From: Pythium myriotylum | Taxonomy: Eukaryota > Oomycota > Peronosporomycetes > Pythiales > Pythiaceae | Assembly: GCA_023091665.1 (NCBI GenBank) | Contig: JALJCQ010000004.1 | Span: 310,001-374,000 of the forward strand | Direction: 5' to 3' | DNA: 64,000 bases | Shown: one piece after another, positions 39,362-48,208 of the stretch | How the letters are laid out: every line of letters begins with the position of its first letter | Position numbering within the stretch: the first letter of the stretch is position 1 | Program-made: the position numbers and the translations under genes | The notes under the pieces: model-generated | The model's input: only the letters and a program-made list of their open reading frames with translations | Told to the model about the DNA's origin: nothing | The model's database searches: none

Positions 39362-40525
39362 TCACGTCATCGAGTCCATGAGTCTGAGCAAGTCGTCATC
39401 GTCTCGCTTGCTCTCTCCCTTGACCTCATCCCCGTCATCAAACTCGTCACGAAGCACATCAGTCTCTTTACGGTCGCTCGTTGCATCAATCCAAATCGTT
39501 GGAACTTGCTTGTCATCATCGTCTTCGTCAGCTTTGGATCGAGAAGTGTCGTCAGGGAAAAGATTGATCTTGAAGGACCGATCGTCGGTGTCTTTAGTGG
39601 ACGCTCCCAGCAAATCCGCCAGCAAGTTTAGTCCGTCGCTCGCCGTCGCCTTGAAAGCTTTGTGAGGCTTCCTTTCGCCTGGCCCGTGGGCACCGTTGCG
39701 TTTCGCTCCGGCGACTACGTCTTTTGTTGACTTGCCCGGGAGACTCAAGCCTTTGGCGTCGGCCTCATACATATTTAGTCCGAGTTGTGTGACCCTCTGG
39801 TCGCTATCCGAGACAGGAGTATCGGGTGCTTCAATTGAGTCTTCTGCCGTGGCTATCGCAAACTTCTCTTCCTCCTCGACATTACCCTCATCATCAAAGT
39901 AACGCACCGTGCCTGGCACGCGCCCGCCAGTCGCCGTGAGTCCGTCGTACTTGATTGACAGTGTACCGTCCATGCCCTGGATACCATTTTGCAAAAAGAG
40001 CGACACTTTGATTCGTGTATCTTGGAAGAAGCGACACAGGTACTGCTTGACCAAGTAAAACTCGGCGGCGCTGAGGCTGCCGTAGGTTTGTGACGTGAGC
40101 AGAATGGTCTCATCGATGAGCCGCTTGACGTCGTCGCTATCGATGAGCGCCTTGGTCGTAGACAAATGGTTCATCGTCACATGAAGCAGTTCATCGGCCG
40201 ACGAACACGAGAGGACTTGAAACTTGAAGCCCATGCGCATGAGATCGTAAAGCTTGTCCATGCTGTTGGTGTTGAGTCGCATGATGGAAGAATGTGCAAG
40301 GCGGTCGAAGATCTGGCGCGTCGACAGATTCGAGTACATGTGATGCGGCTTAAAGAGCTCGGCCATGAACTTTTCATTGTGCATGGTCTTGAGAATGTCT
40401 TCAAGTACCTTGGAGCTCTTGTCGCGTGGGATGTTCTGTGCCTTTAGTCGCTGATCAAGTACGTAGACCATTTCGGCGCCCATATTGATCACCAAGAGCG
40501 GCATCACGAGCAGCGGGCCGGCCAT
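39362..40525 (-). CDS. OSCP1: OSCP1/NOR1-like protein, copy 1
   Basis: A 387-residue protein. The N-terminal ~230 residues match organic solute carrier partner 1: LLVINMGAEMVYVLDQRLKA, KFMAELFKPH, RLAHSSIMRLN, MDKLYDLMRMGFKFQ, VTMNHL and GSLSAAEFYLVKQYL. The C-terminal half is a low-complexity acidic tail that ends in DDDLLRLMDSMT. OSCP1 is a soluble protein linked with cilia/flagella and with solute uptake in animals; oomycetes have flagellate zoospores. The ATG at 40525 (MAGPLLVMPLL) is chosen because it fits the family start; a 52-residue upstream extension to an ATG at 40681 is in frame but unlike the family. It converges with the WW/FYVE gene (about 175 bp). Confidence 0.88.
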   Translation of the reverse strand: MAGPLLVMPLLVINMGAEMVYVLDQRLKAQNIPRDKSSKVLEDILKTMHNEKFMAELFKPHHMYSNLSTRQIFDRLAHSSIMRLNTNSMDKLYDLMRMGFKFQVLSCSSADELLHVTMNHLSTTKALIDSDDVKRLIDETILLTSQTYGSLSAAEFYLVKQYLCRFFQDTRIKVSLFLQNGIQGMDGTLSIKYDGLTATGGRVPGTVRYFDDEGNVEEEEKFAIATAEDSIEAPDTPVSDSDQRVTQLGLNMYEADAKGLSLPGKSTKDVVAGAKRNGAHGPGERKPHKAFKATASDGLNLLADLLGASTKDTDDRSFKINLFPDDTSRSKADEDDDDKQVPTIWIDATSDRKETDVLRDEFDDGDEVKGESKRDDDDLLRLMDSMT

Positions 40526-40681
40526 GGTTGTTCCTGCCTTCTTCGTCGCTTGCGATCTTGAAAGGTTGCGCTCGCGTCTGTCCAGGGTCCCCGACGGTTC
40601 CAATCCATAACCGGTTTCGACGGTTCGTCGGTGTAGACAAGTACGTGTGACGTGTGGCGTGATGAAGTAGTTAGCGTCCAT

Positions 40682-41859
40682 TCAAGTCATCGAGTCCATG
40701 AGTCGCAGCAGATCGTCATCTTCTCGCTTGGTGTCTTCCTTCGAATCGAAGAAAGCGTCGAACCGAGTGTCTGCCTCTTTGCTCTCGCTGCGAGCATCGA
40801 TCCATACGGTCGGGACAAGATCTTCCTCGTCATCTTTCGAGTCATCAAAGAAATTGAGCGACAGCGGTCGCTGGTTCTCGTCGCAAGCTTTGGCCGACGT
40901 TCCAATCAACTCAGCTAGCAGATCAAAGTCGCGACCTGGGAAAACGTCAAACTCCCGACGCGTCGCCTTTTTTTCGCTCTGATCTCCACGCACGGCCTTT
41001 CTCGCATTCTCGACGATGACTCGGGCAGATTTACCCGCTATTTCACTACCATCCACAGGCTCCCACTGCCCCAATAGTGTCGCACATTCATTACGTTCCA
41101 TGATTGGTACCCTCGACCCTGCGACAACGTTCTCGCCATTCGTCATCACGAAGTATTCTTCTCGATCGACGCAACCTTCTTCGTCATAGTAGCGCACATC
41201 CCCGGGGATCCGTCCGCCAGTCGCAGTGTGAGTTGATTGGAGTAGTTCGACGTGACCTGTCGCGAAAGATTTGGCTTTAACTTCCTGTAGAAATCGACAA
41301 AGAAGCTGCTTCGCCAAGAACCAGTCGCCTGGCCTAAAATCCTCGAAAGCCTACTCCAGAGAATCATCAATACTCCAGTATGATGAGCCAAGAGGAAGTT
41401 GTTTCGTACCTCTGCTGTTACCACGATGGTTCCGCTGATGAAGCGTGCAGTGTCCTCGTCGTCGTCATCCTCAAAGATCTCCCTGCAACTCTCCAAGTGA
41501 TTCATCACGACCTGGAGTAGTTCATCGGCCGATGCCATCGCGAGAATCTGCTCTTTGACGTGCAGGCGCATGAGGTCGTAAAGTCGATCCATGCTCATCG
41601 CATTAACGCTCAGCGAGGGCGACGCATTCGCCAGGCGGCCGAATAGTGCTCGTATGGATACCAACGAGGGCAGCCGCTGCTGTTGAAATAGAGCGGACGT
41701 GAAGGTTGGGTCGTGGAGGGCGCGGAGCACATCTCGAAGCACGCGCTGGCGCCGATCTCGTGGTACTTTCTTATCGCGCATTTGACGGCGCAAGATATGA
41801 GCCATCTCGCTTCCAAGTGTGAGCACGAGGAGGGGCATCGTCGTCACGATGGCTGCCAT
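40682..41859 (-). CDS. OSCP1/NOR1-like protein, copy 2
   Basis: Exons 41859-41410 and 41350-40682, 59-nt intron, 372 residues. The start MAAIVTTMPLLVLTLGSEM and blocks RLANASPSLSVNAMSMDRLYDLMRL and WFLAKQLLCRFLQ align with copy 1, and the C-terminal 15 residues (KREDDDLLRLMDSMT) are nearly the same. The intron falls within the SAAEF region where copy 1 has none, and the intron acceptor was set by frame and alignment (GAGTAG, then AFEDFRPGDWF). Copy 2 is more diverged from the animal family than copy 1. Tandem duplicates on one strand; the stop of copy 2 directly adjoins the upstream ATG region of copy 1. Confidence 0.8.
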
Positions 41860-41969
41860 TGCTGTCGGAGAGAGACAAGATCCTGAAGTGAAGGCGAAGA
41901 GGTGCAGTAACTGTAGTATTACGGGTCCAACAAGAAACGCCTCATCTAACCTTGGCCCGGCACAAGATC

Positions 41970-43850
41970 TCACTGACTTTGTCCCGAATGACCATCGACG
42001 TTTTGACACCCACCATGTCCAAAGTAGGGCTGCAAGTGGCGCTGATCAAACTCACTCCACGCGTCGCGGATCCATGCAGCTTCTTCCTCGCTGCCGGACG
42101 ACAATAACGGGATCTGCTCGTTGTTTTCTTGCTGTGCGTTCCGCAAGTGTGCGTGGGTCTCGCACGTATGAGCAAGTCCGAGACACTGGACGAGTGGCCC
42201 CATCGTGAACGTGAACACCTACAAGTTCGCTTCTGATCAACGTTGCTCGTTATCGAAATGTGCGAAGACAGTGCGAATACGTACTATCGTCGAGAAGAGC
42301 ACAGTGAATAACGTGGAACTACGTACGATCGCAGCATGGGCTGGATCACTCTCCAGCGTCCGCACGTTCAGCGAGAGTCCAAACGCAATCGCGCCACGCA
42401 GCCCTGAGAGCCAGATCACGACCGTATATTTGAATGGGATCGGGTGGACACGCCAAAGCCCGGCGATGTGACAGAGTGGGAACGTCGTACACGCGCGCAC
42501 GACCAGACAGACCACGAAGCTCACGATGATGAACCGCCACTCCCACGTGAAGGTGTCCGAGTCTACCAGAAACGGAACGAAAGTCAATCATGATCTGAGG
42601 AACTCCTCCTCTCACTCATACAACGTACACGCAAACAAGCTGAGGCCAAGATAGATGAAGATGAAGTTCTCAGCGAGAAAAGCCATAGTGCGCAGCAGGT
42701 GCTTGAACGTCGTGGCACTGGCGCGTGAGATGTTGTGCATGTGGTAGTGGCGGATAAATGCACCACTGAAAAACACGCTCAAGTGACCGCTCAAGTGGAA
42801 AAACTCGCCCGCCAAGTAGGACGAGTACGCAAAGAGCAGCAAGATTGAGATCTCGTACGACGGGTGCTGCTTAAGTGCGTCGTCCGCTCTCTGAAAAATC
42901 CAGTCAGATCGTGCTATGCTCTCGAGACACCCAACAATAAACGAACCCGAAGCAGATACGCCGAAGAGTAGCCGACCACTCCCGCCAGCAGTAGCGATCC
43001 GGCACCGATACCAACCAATTCAGCCAGCAACATCATGCCGTTGGTGAACGAGACGCGCGTTTCGCCGCTGTGAACGCGCTCTTGGCAGAGATTGAAGATC
43101 GCGACAGCTAGTTCACACAGTGGAACGGTCTCACGAGACGAAATCAAGTGAAAACCAAAGCACATGGGCACGTACTGATGGCGTTGTTGAGCGACCGCTC
43201 GCCGAAAACGAGCTCTGGCAGAAGCGCCGGCACGTGGCTCTTTCGCAAGACGAGCTGCGAGGCGATAGGATCGATCGCGGATATCAGCGAGCCGTACTGC
43301 ATTGCTTCAGCAGGACTGAGCGCTGTGACCATGAGCGGCGTACGGCCAAGCCAGTAGAGACATAGCGCGATGCCGACAGTCGAGAGAATGGTGCCAACGA
43401 TGCCGAGCAGGAAGTTGTCCCAGAAATTGGCGAAGAACGCGCGATGCTTGACAGTGAAGCCGGCCTCGAGGATAATGGGCGGCAGAAGCCCAAAGAAGAT
43501 GATCTGCGGGTCGAGTCCAACGTCTTTCGCTCGCTAGAGATAAACAAGACCATCACAACTGAGCACGTCAGAGTTTCCAGTTAGAAGGGAGAGACCGACC
43601 GCTTTTGAGATCAACGTCAAGATCAGACACGACTGAAGGACCACCGTGAGAACAAGATTCCATGGTTGAGAGGGTGTGATAACGAGTCTCCTACCAGAAT
43701 GCCGAGTACGATGGCCCACGCAGCCGCCGACAGATACGGCGCGGTTTTGCCTCTGTCAATGCGGTAGGCGATGCGCACGACCACGAGCTCGAGGATCGCG
43801 CACATGAGAAGTTCACCACCGATCAAATGCTGACGCCGCAGTTCCTCCAT
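41970..43850 (-). CDS. CPA1 Na+/H+ exchanger 1, catalytic Asp replaced by Asn
   Basis: Seven exons: 43850-43695, 43632-43600, 43533-43176, 43107-42947, 42890-42629, 42562-42285 and 42218-41970; introns 56-68 nt. The 498-residue product aligns along its length with the two exchangers next door (about 12 transmembrane segments, IIFFGLLPPIILEAGF, YGSLISAIDPIAS, LSGLRGAIAFGLSLN). Exon 2 is a 33-nt mini-exon set by alignment and has a weak GTCGGT donor. Where the sisters have FGESVINDAV or FGESVLNDAV, this gene has FGERSLNNAI: the transport Asp (Asp267 of human NHE1) is Asn180. This predicts loss or change of exchange. It is head-to-head with exchanger 2, with 121 bp between starts. Confidence 0.8.
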
Positions 43851-43971
43851 CTTGAGTCGGGCCCCCAAATCTTCCAGTGACGACCAAGCTGACCTGAGAC
43901 CACTTGTGCCAGTTGCAGGCCCCTCGTCGCGTCCCAGATGCCTGCTCCAGCCCTCGCAGGAAGGAGAACAA
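43851..43971. promoter_or_regulatory. Short shared promoter of two head-to-head Na+/H+ exchangers
   Basis: Only 121 bp separate the ATGs of exchanger 1 (minus, 43850) and exchanger 2 (plus, 43972), so the genes must share control sequence. No repeated motif is visible in it. Confidence 0.5.
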
Positions 43972-45758
43972 ATGACGCCAACCGAAAAGCAGCAGCAGTG
44001 GACGGCCCGCGTGCTCTTCCTCTGCGCGTTGCTGCAACTGCTGCTTGTGTACATCGCCTACCGCGTAGACCGCGCCAAGCGCGTGCCATTGATCTCGACA
44101 GCCGCGTGGGCGATTGGCTTCGGCGTGGTGCTGGGAGCGTTTCTCTCGTACATGTCGCCTGTGCGTGCAAGCCACGAAGGGCTCGACCCGCAGATTCTTT
44201 TCTTCGGGCTGCTGCCTCCGATCGTGCTCGAGGCCGGCTTCAACACACAGCGGAAGGGCTTCTTCTCCAACTTTCTGGCCATCTGCCTGCTCGCCGTGGT
44301 CGGCACGCTGATCGCGACGCTGGCGACAGGCGGTCTGGTCTTCTGGCTCGGCTCGCGACTGGCCCCCATGACCTCGCTGTCGCTGAGCGAGAGCCTGCTC
44401 TACGGCGCGCTCATCTCGGCCATCGACCCGATCTCGACGCTCGTGGTGCTGCGCAAGAGCCGCGCGCCGTCGCTGCTTTTCAACTTGCTCTTCGGCGAGA
44501 GCGTGATCAACGACGCCGTCGTGATCGTGGTCTTCGGCATCTTCCAGTCGGCGGCACTCGACGGCGAGGCGCCGCTCACGGGCTCGGCGATCCCCATGCT
44601 GCTGCTGCAGCTCGTGGGCATCAGTGTCGGCTCGGTCTTGCTGGCCGCCGTGGTCTGCTACACGTCGGCGTTCTGCCTCACGGTGAGTCTTCTAAGGGAC
44701 ATGGCAACGTCAGAGCTGAACTGAGAGAGAGACGCTGACGCAGCACGCAGACGACGCGCTCCGCCAGCACCCGACGTACGAGATCGCGACGCTGCTGCTC
44801 TCGCCCTACGCCAGCTACGTCGCGTGCCAGAGTCTGCAGCTCAGCGGCCTGCTCGCCGTCTTCCTCAGCGGCGTCTTGGTGCGTCACTACCATTTCTACA
44901 GCGTCGCCCACGCCAGCGCCGCCGCCTTCACGCAGACCATCGCCACCGCCGCCTTCCTCGCCGAGAACCTCGTCTACCTCTATCTCGGCGCGAGTCTACT
45001 CGCATGTACGTAGTATCCCCGTTCTCCGGATACTGGACGTGCTGGATCCCGGACGCCGGATCGTTGGAGCTCCGGATCCCGGACGCTGGATCGATGGATC
45101 TCTGGACCCCGGACGGTCTAACCGGCTGTGTTGATCTTTTTTTTTTTTTTTTTTCTTGTTAGACGCCGACACGTTCCGGTGGGACTGGGTTTTCATCGCC
45201 GTGAGCCTCGCGGCGAGTCTGTTGGCGCGCGCGCTGAGCACGTTCCCGCTCTGCGCGCTCGCCAACCTCTGGCGCTCGGCGCGCATCCCGTTCAGCTACC
45301 AGCTCGTGATCTGGTTCTCCGGACTGCGCGGCTCGATCGCCTTCGCGCTCGCGCTCAACGTCCGGACGCGCAGATCCGGAGACCACGCGGCCGTCGTGCG
45401 CGCGTCCACGCTTGTCACCGTCATGCTCACGACCGTCGTGCGTGCCAACGTTTCGCTTTTTTGTCTGCCTCGTCTGATCATGCTGTTTTGGTGGTAGGTC
45501 TTTGGAGCCGCTACAGGTCCACTTCTGCAGGTGCTGGGACTCGCGCGTCGCGAGCCGAGTACTGTTGGCGCCGACGCCAACGCGCCAACGTCCGCTCGCG
45601 AGTTATCGACAGACGAGGCGGTGCCTCTGCTGGGCGTGGACGCGCTGACGGAGGTGGACGTTGGCGCCGACGGCCGCGTGCGTCGCGCGTGGAGCCACTT
45701 CGACGAGCGCCATCTCAAGCCCGTCTTTGGCGGCAACCCACGCACTTCAACGTCGTAA
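43972..45758 (+). CDS. CPA1 Na+/H+ exchanger 2
   Basis: Exons 43972-44682, 44744-45005, 45163-45437 and 45498-45758; introns 61, 157 and 60 nt; 502 residues. Family marks: ILFFGLLPPIVLEAGF, ALISAIDPISTLVVL, the catalytic FGESVINDAV (Asn180-Asp181), WFSGLRGSIAFALALN. It moves Na+ (or K+) against H+ for pH and salt balance, in plasma or endomembranes. The ATG at 43972 (MTPTEKQQQW) is the first in frame. Two of its three introns match positions in exchanger 1. The 157-nt second intron is odd: it contains repeated CCGGAT/GGACG units and a run of 16 or more T before the acceptor. The C-terminal tail ends RAWSHFDERHLKPVFGG, conserved in all three sisters. Confidence 0.88.
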
Positions 45759-46549
45759 TTTACAGTTGGCTGTTCCTCTCCCGCCAACGAAAAATATGCA
45801 TTTACAGAGGAGATTTGTGCGCAAAGAAAACACTTTTTACTAATACGTACAATCTCCAAGTCATTCAGAGTGATGGTCCACCTATTTTTCGAACTGACTG
45901 TGACGTCATTCGTCGAGGCCAACGGACAATTCCGCCCATGACAATGCAGTCGCCCATGCTGCTCGCCTCTGGTTGCGTGTTCGATTAGTCCGTTCGATTG
46001 ATGGTAAAGGGACGAGTGGCGGTCGATTGTGCAGATCTGATGGATCGATCGATGGGTCGATTGGCGCAGTATATTTGAAACAGAGAAGCCCTGGTCTCCT
46101 CTCTGGTGCGTCGATTTCTGAAGTGAGGAGACCAACGGATCCGGCAGTTGGCTGCCGCGTGTCTCAGACGCCAACTCGAAGCCGAGACCGATCAGCACCA
46201 TCACCGCGCTCTTGGAGATCTCAAAACCAACGCCTCACTGCTGCAGTTGGCGTGGGTTGGCGATCTCTTGGCTCCCACGCCAACGCGCCAAACGCATTTT
46301 AAACCGCGCCAACTGATTATGTTGGCGTGTGGGTTCGCTAGACGGACGTTGGCAGCCTACAACGCCGGACGCGTCAACCACTTCAACGTCGTAATTTACG
46401 CGTTGGCTTCTCTCCCGTTATCAAATTCCACAGTTCCCACCAAACTAATACCTCTATAAAATAATATTTTCTCCCCACCTCTACCGTAAATTACTTCCCA
46501 CTCGAATGTTGGTCTCCCCACGTTTGCTTTTTTTTTCGAACTGACTGTG
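45743..46549. repeat. Partly duplicated block and GTTGGCG array between exchangers 2 and 3
   Basis: Two short exact matches recur in the same order: CACTTCAACGTCGTAATTTA at 45743-45762 (spanning the stop of exchanger 2) and at 46379-46398, then TTTTTCGAACTGACTGTG at 45885-45902 and 46532-46549. Spacing is 142 and 153 bp, with little similarity between, so this is an eroded duplication of the 3' end of an exchanger gene. The second copy lies directly upstream of exchanger 3. From about 46143 to 46410 the gap is also rich in GTTGGCG/CGCCAAC, the motif seen before SLC1 transporters 2 and 3. Confidence 0.55.
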
Positions 46550-46591
46550 TTGGAACTGAGACCATTGACACAGAGGAGCTCTTACTCGGAA

Positions 46592-48208
46592 ATGGACGAC
46601 GCGCTCGACACGGAGAAGCGCTGGACGGGCGGCGAGCTGCTGGTCTGCGCGCTCGTGCAGCTCGCGCTCGTGAACGCCGCCTACCGCATCGACCGCCGCG
46701 CCGGCGCGCCGCTCGTCTCCACGTCCTCGTGGGCCATCATCCTCGGCCTCGGCTGCGGCGCCGTGCTCGCCACCATGTCCGAGACGCGCTTGCACAGCGC
46801 CGGGCTCGACCCGCAGATCCTCTTCTTCGGATTGCTGCCGCCGATCATCCTCGAGGCCGGCTTCAACACGCAGCGCAAAGGCTTCTTCTCCAACTTTTGG
46901 ACCATCCTGCTGCTCGCGATCGTCGGCACGGTCATCGCCACGGGCGTCACGGGCGCCATGCTCATCTGGATGGGCGACCGCGGATGGATCACGCCCTTCA
47001 CGGACGCCGAGGCGTTTCTCTACGGCTCGCTCATCTCGGCCATCGACCCCGTGGCCACGCTCGTGGTCTTCAAGAAGGCGCGCGCGCCGTCCACGCTCTT
47101 CAACCTCGTCTTTGGCGAGAGCGTGCTCAACGACGCCGTCGGTGAGTGTTGTCAGAGCCGAACAATTGGGAGCGAGGAGCTTCTGACACTGCTTTTGTGT
47201 GTGTGTGTGTGTGGTATGTTGACAGCCATCGTGATCTTCACGCTCTTCCAGCGGTTCGTCTCGAGCGGCAACACCGAGGTGACGGTCGAGACGCTCGTGT
47301 CCATGGTCGCGCAGCTCGTGTTCATCGGCGTCGGCTCGGTGCTGCTCGCGGCCGTGATCTGCTACACGTCGGCGTACGCGCTCCACCACTCGGACCCGGC
47401 GCTGCGCGAGCACCCGACGTACGAGATCTCGATCATCCTCATCTCGGCCTACGCGAGCTACGTCGCGGCCGACCTCTGCCAGCTCAGCGGGCTGCTCGCC
47501 GTCTTCTTCAGCGGCGTCTTCATCCGCCACTACCACATGTACAGCATCTCGCCCGTGAGCGCCTCGGCCTTCCACCACTTGCTCTCGACCATCTCGTTCC
47601 TCGCCGAGAACTTTATCTACCTCTACCTCGGCATCAGCGTCATCGCCTACAACAAATCTTTCGTCTGGGACTGGTCGTTCGCCTTCGGCAGCCTCGGCGT
47701 GCTGCTCGTCTCGCGAGCGCTCAACACGTTCCCGCTCTGTGCGCTCGCGAACGCCTTCCGCGCCTCGAAAGAGCGCATCCCGATCTCCTACCAGCTCGTC
47801 ATCTGGTTCTCGGGACTGCGCGGCGCCATCGCGTTCGCGCTCGCGCTCAACGTGCACGGCTCGGACCCGGAGCACGTCTCGATCCTCCAGAGCTCGACGC
47901 TCTTCACCGTCATCTTCACGACCGTCGTGCTGGGCGCCGCGACGGGCCCGCTGCTGCGTCTGCTCGGACTCGACGACGCCGAGGAAGAGACGTCGGGCAT
48001 CCCGCTCTCGGTCGGCTCGCAGCCCTCGCGGCTCTCGCGCACGGGCTCGACGGCCGGCGAGAAGACGCCGCTCACGAACCACGCGCTCGGCCGCCAGCGC
48101 AGCCAGAGCTTCGTGCACAAGTCGTGGATCGACCTCGACGAGACGTACCTCAAGCCGCTCTTCGGCGGGAACCCGCGCCCGCGGTCGCTCTCCACGGACT
48201 CGCTCTAG
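46592..48208 (+). CDS. CPA1 Na+/H+ exchanger 3
   Basis: Exons 46592-47141 and 47226-48208 give 510 residues. ATG at 46592 (MDDALDTEKRWTGGELL). Hallmarks: ILFFGLLPPIILEAGF, GSLISAIDPVATLVVF, catalytic FGESVLNDAV (Asn180-Asp181), WFSGLRGAIAFALALN and the tail WIDLDETYLKPLFGG. The single 84-nt intron carries a TG microsatellite, is a multiple of three and has no stop, so retention would add 28 residues directly behind the catalytic Asn-Asp. Splicing is inferred from GTGAGT...CAG and from alignment to the sisters, which read straight through (DAVVIVVF versus DAVAIVIF). Tandem to exchanger 2. The GC-rich antisense strand is open but not coding. Confidence 0.9.
   Translation: MDDALDTEKRWTGGELLVCALVQLALVNAAYRIDRRAGAPLVSTSSWAIILGLGCGAVLATMSETRLHSAGLDPQILFFGLLPPIILEAGFNTQRKGFFSNFWTILLLAIVGTVIATGVTGAMLIWMGDRGWITPFTDAEAFLYGSLISAIDPVATLVVFKKARAPSTLFNLVFGESVLNDAVGECCQSRTIGSEELLTLLLCVCVCGMLTAIVIFTLFQRFVSSGNTEVTVETLVSMVAQLVFIGVGSVLLAAVICYTSAYALHHSDPALREHPTYEISIILISAYASYVAADLCQLSGLLAVFFSGVFIRHYHMYSISPVSASAFHHLLSTISFLAENFIYLYLGISVIAYNKSFVWDWSFAFGSLGVLLVSRALNTFPLCALANAFRASKERIPISYQLVIWFSGLRGAIAFALALNVHGSDPEHVSILQSSTLFTVIFTTVVLGAATGPLLRLLGLDDAEEETSGIPLSVGSQPSRLSRTGSTAGEKTPLTNHALGRQRSQSFVHKSWIDLDETYLKPLFGGNPRPRSLSTDSL

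Noticed and set aside
40526..40681. 52-residue N-terminal extension of OSCP1 copy 1
   Set aside because: Unlike the family start and absent from copy 2; the ATG at 40525 aligns with both.
47142..47225. Reading exchanger 3 as one uninterrupted 540-codon exon
   Set aside because: The segment has GTGAGT and CAG ends, and the sister proteins lack these 28 residues in a conserved catalytic helix.
46481..48118. 545-codon minus-strand open frame over exchanger 3
   Set aside because: Antisense shadow; Arg/Glu/His-rich with no domain, while the plus strand codes a clear transporter.
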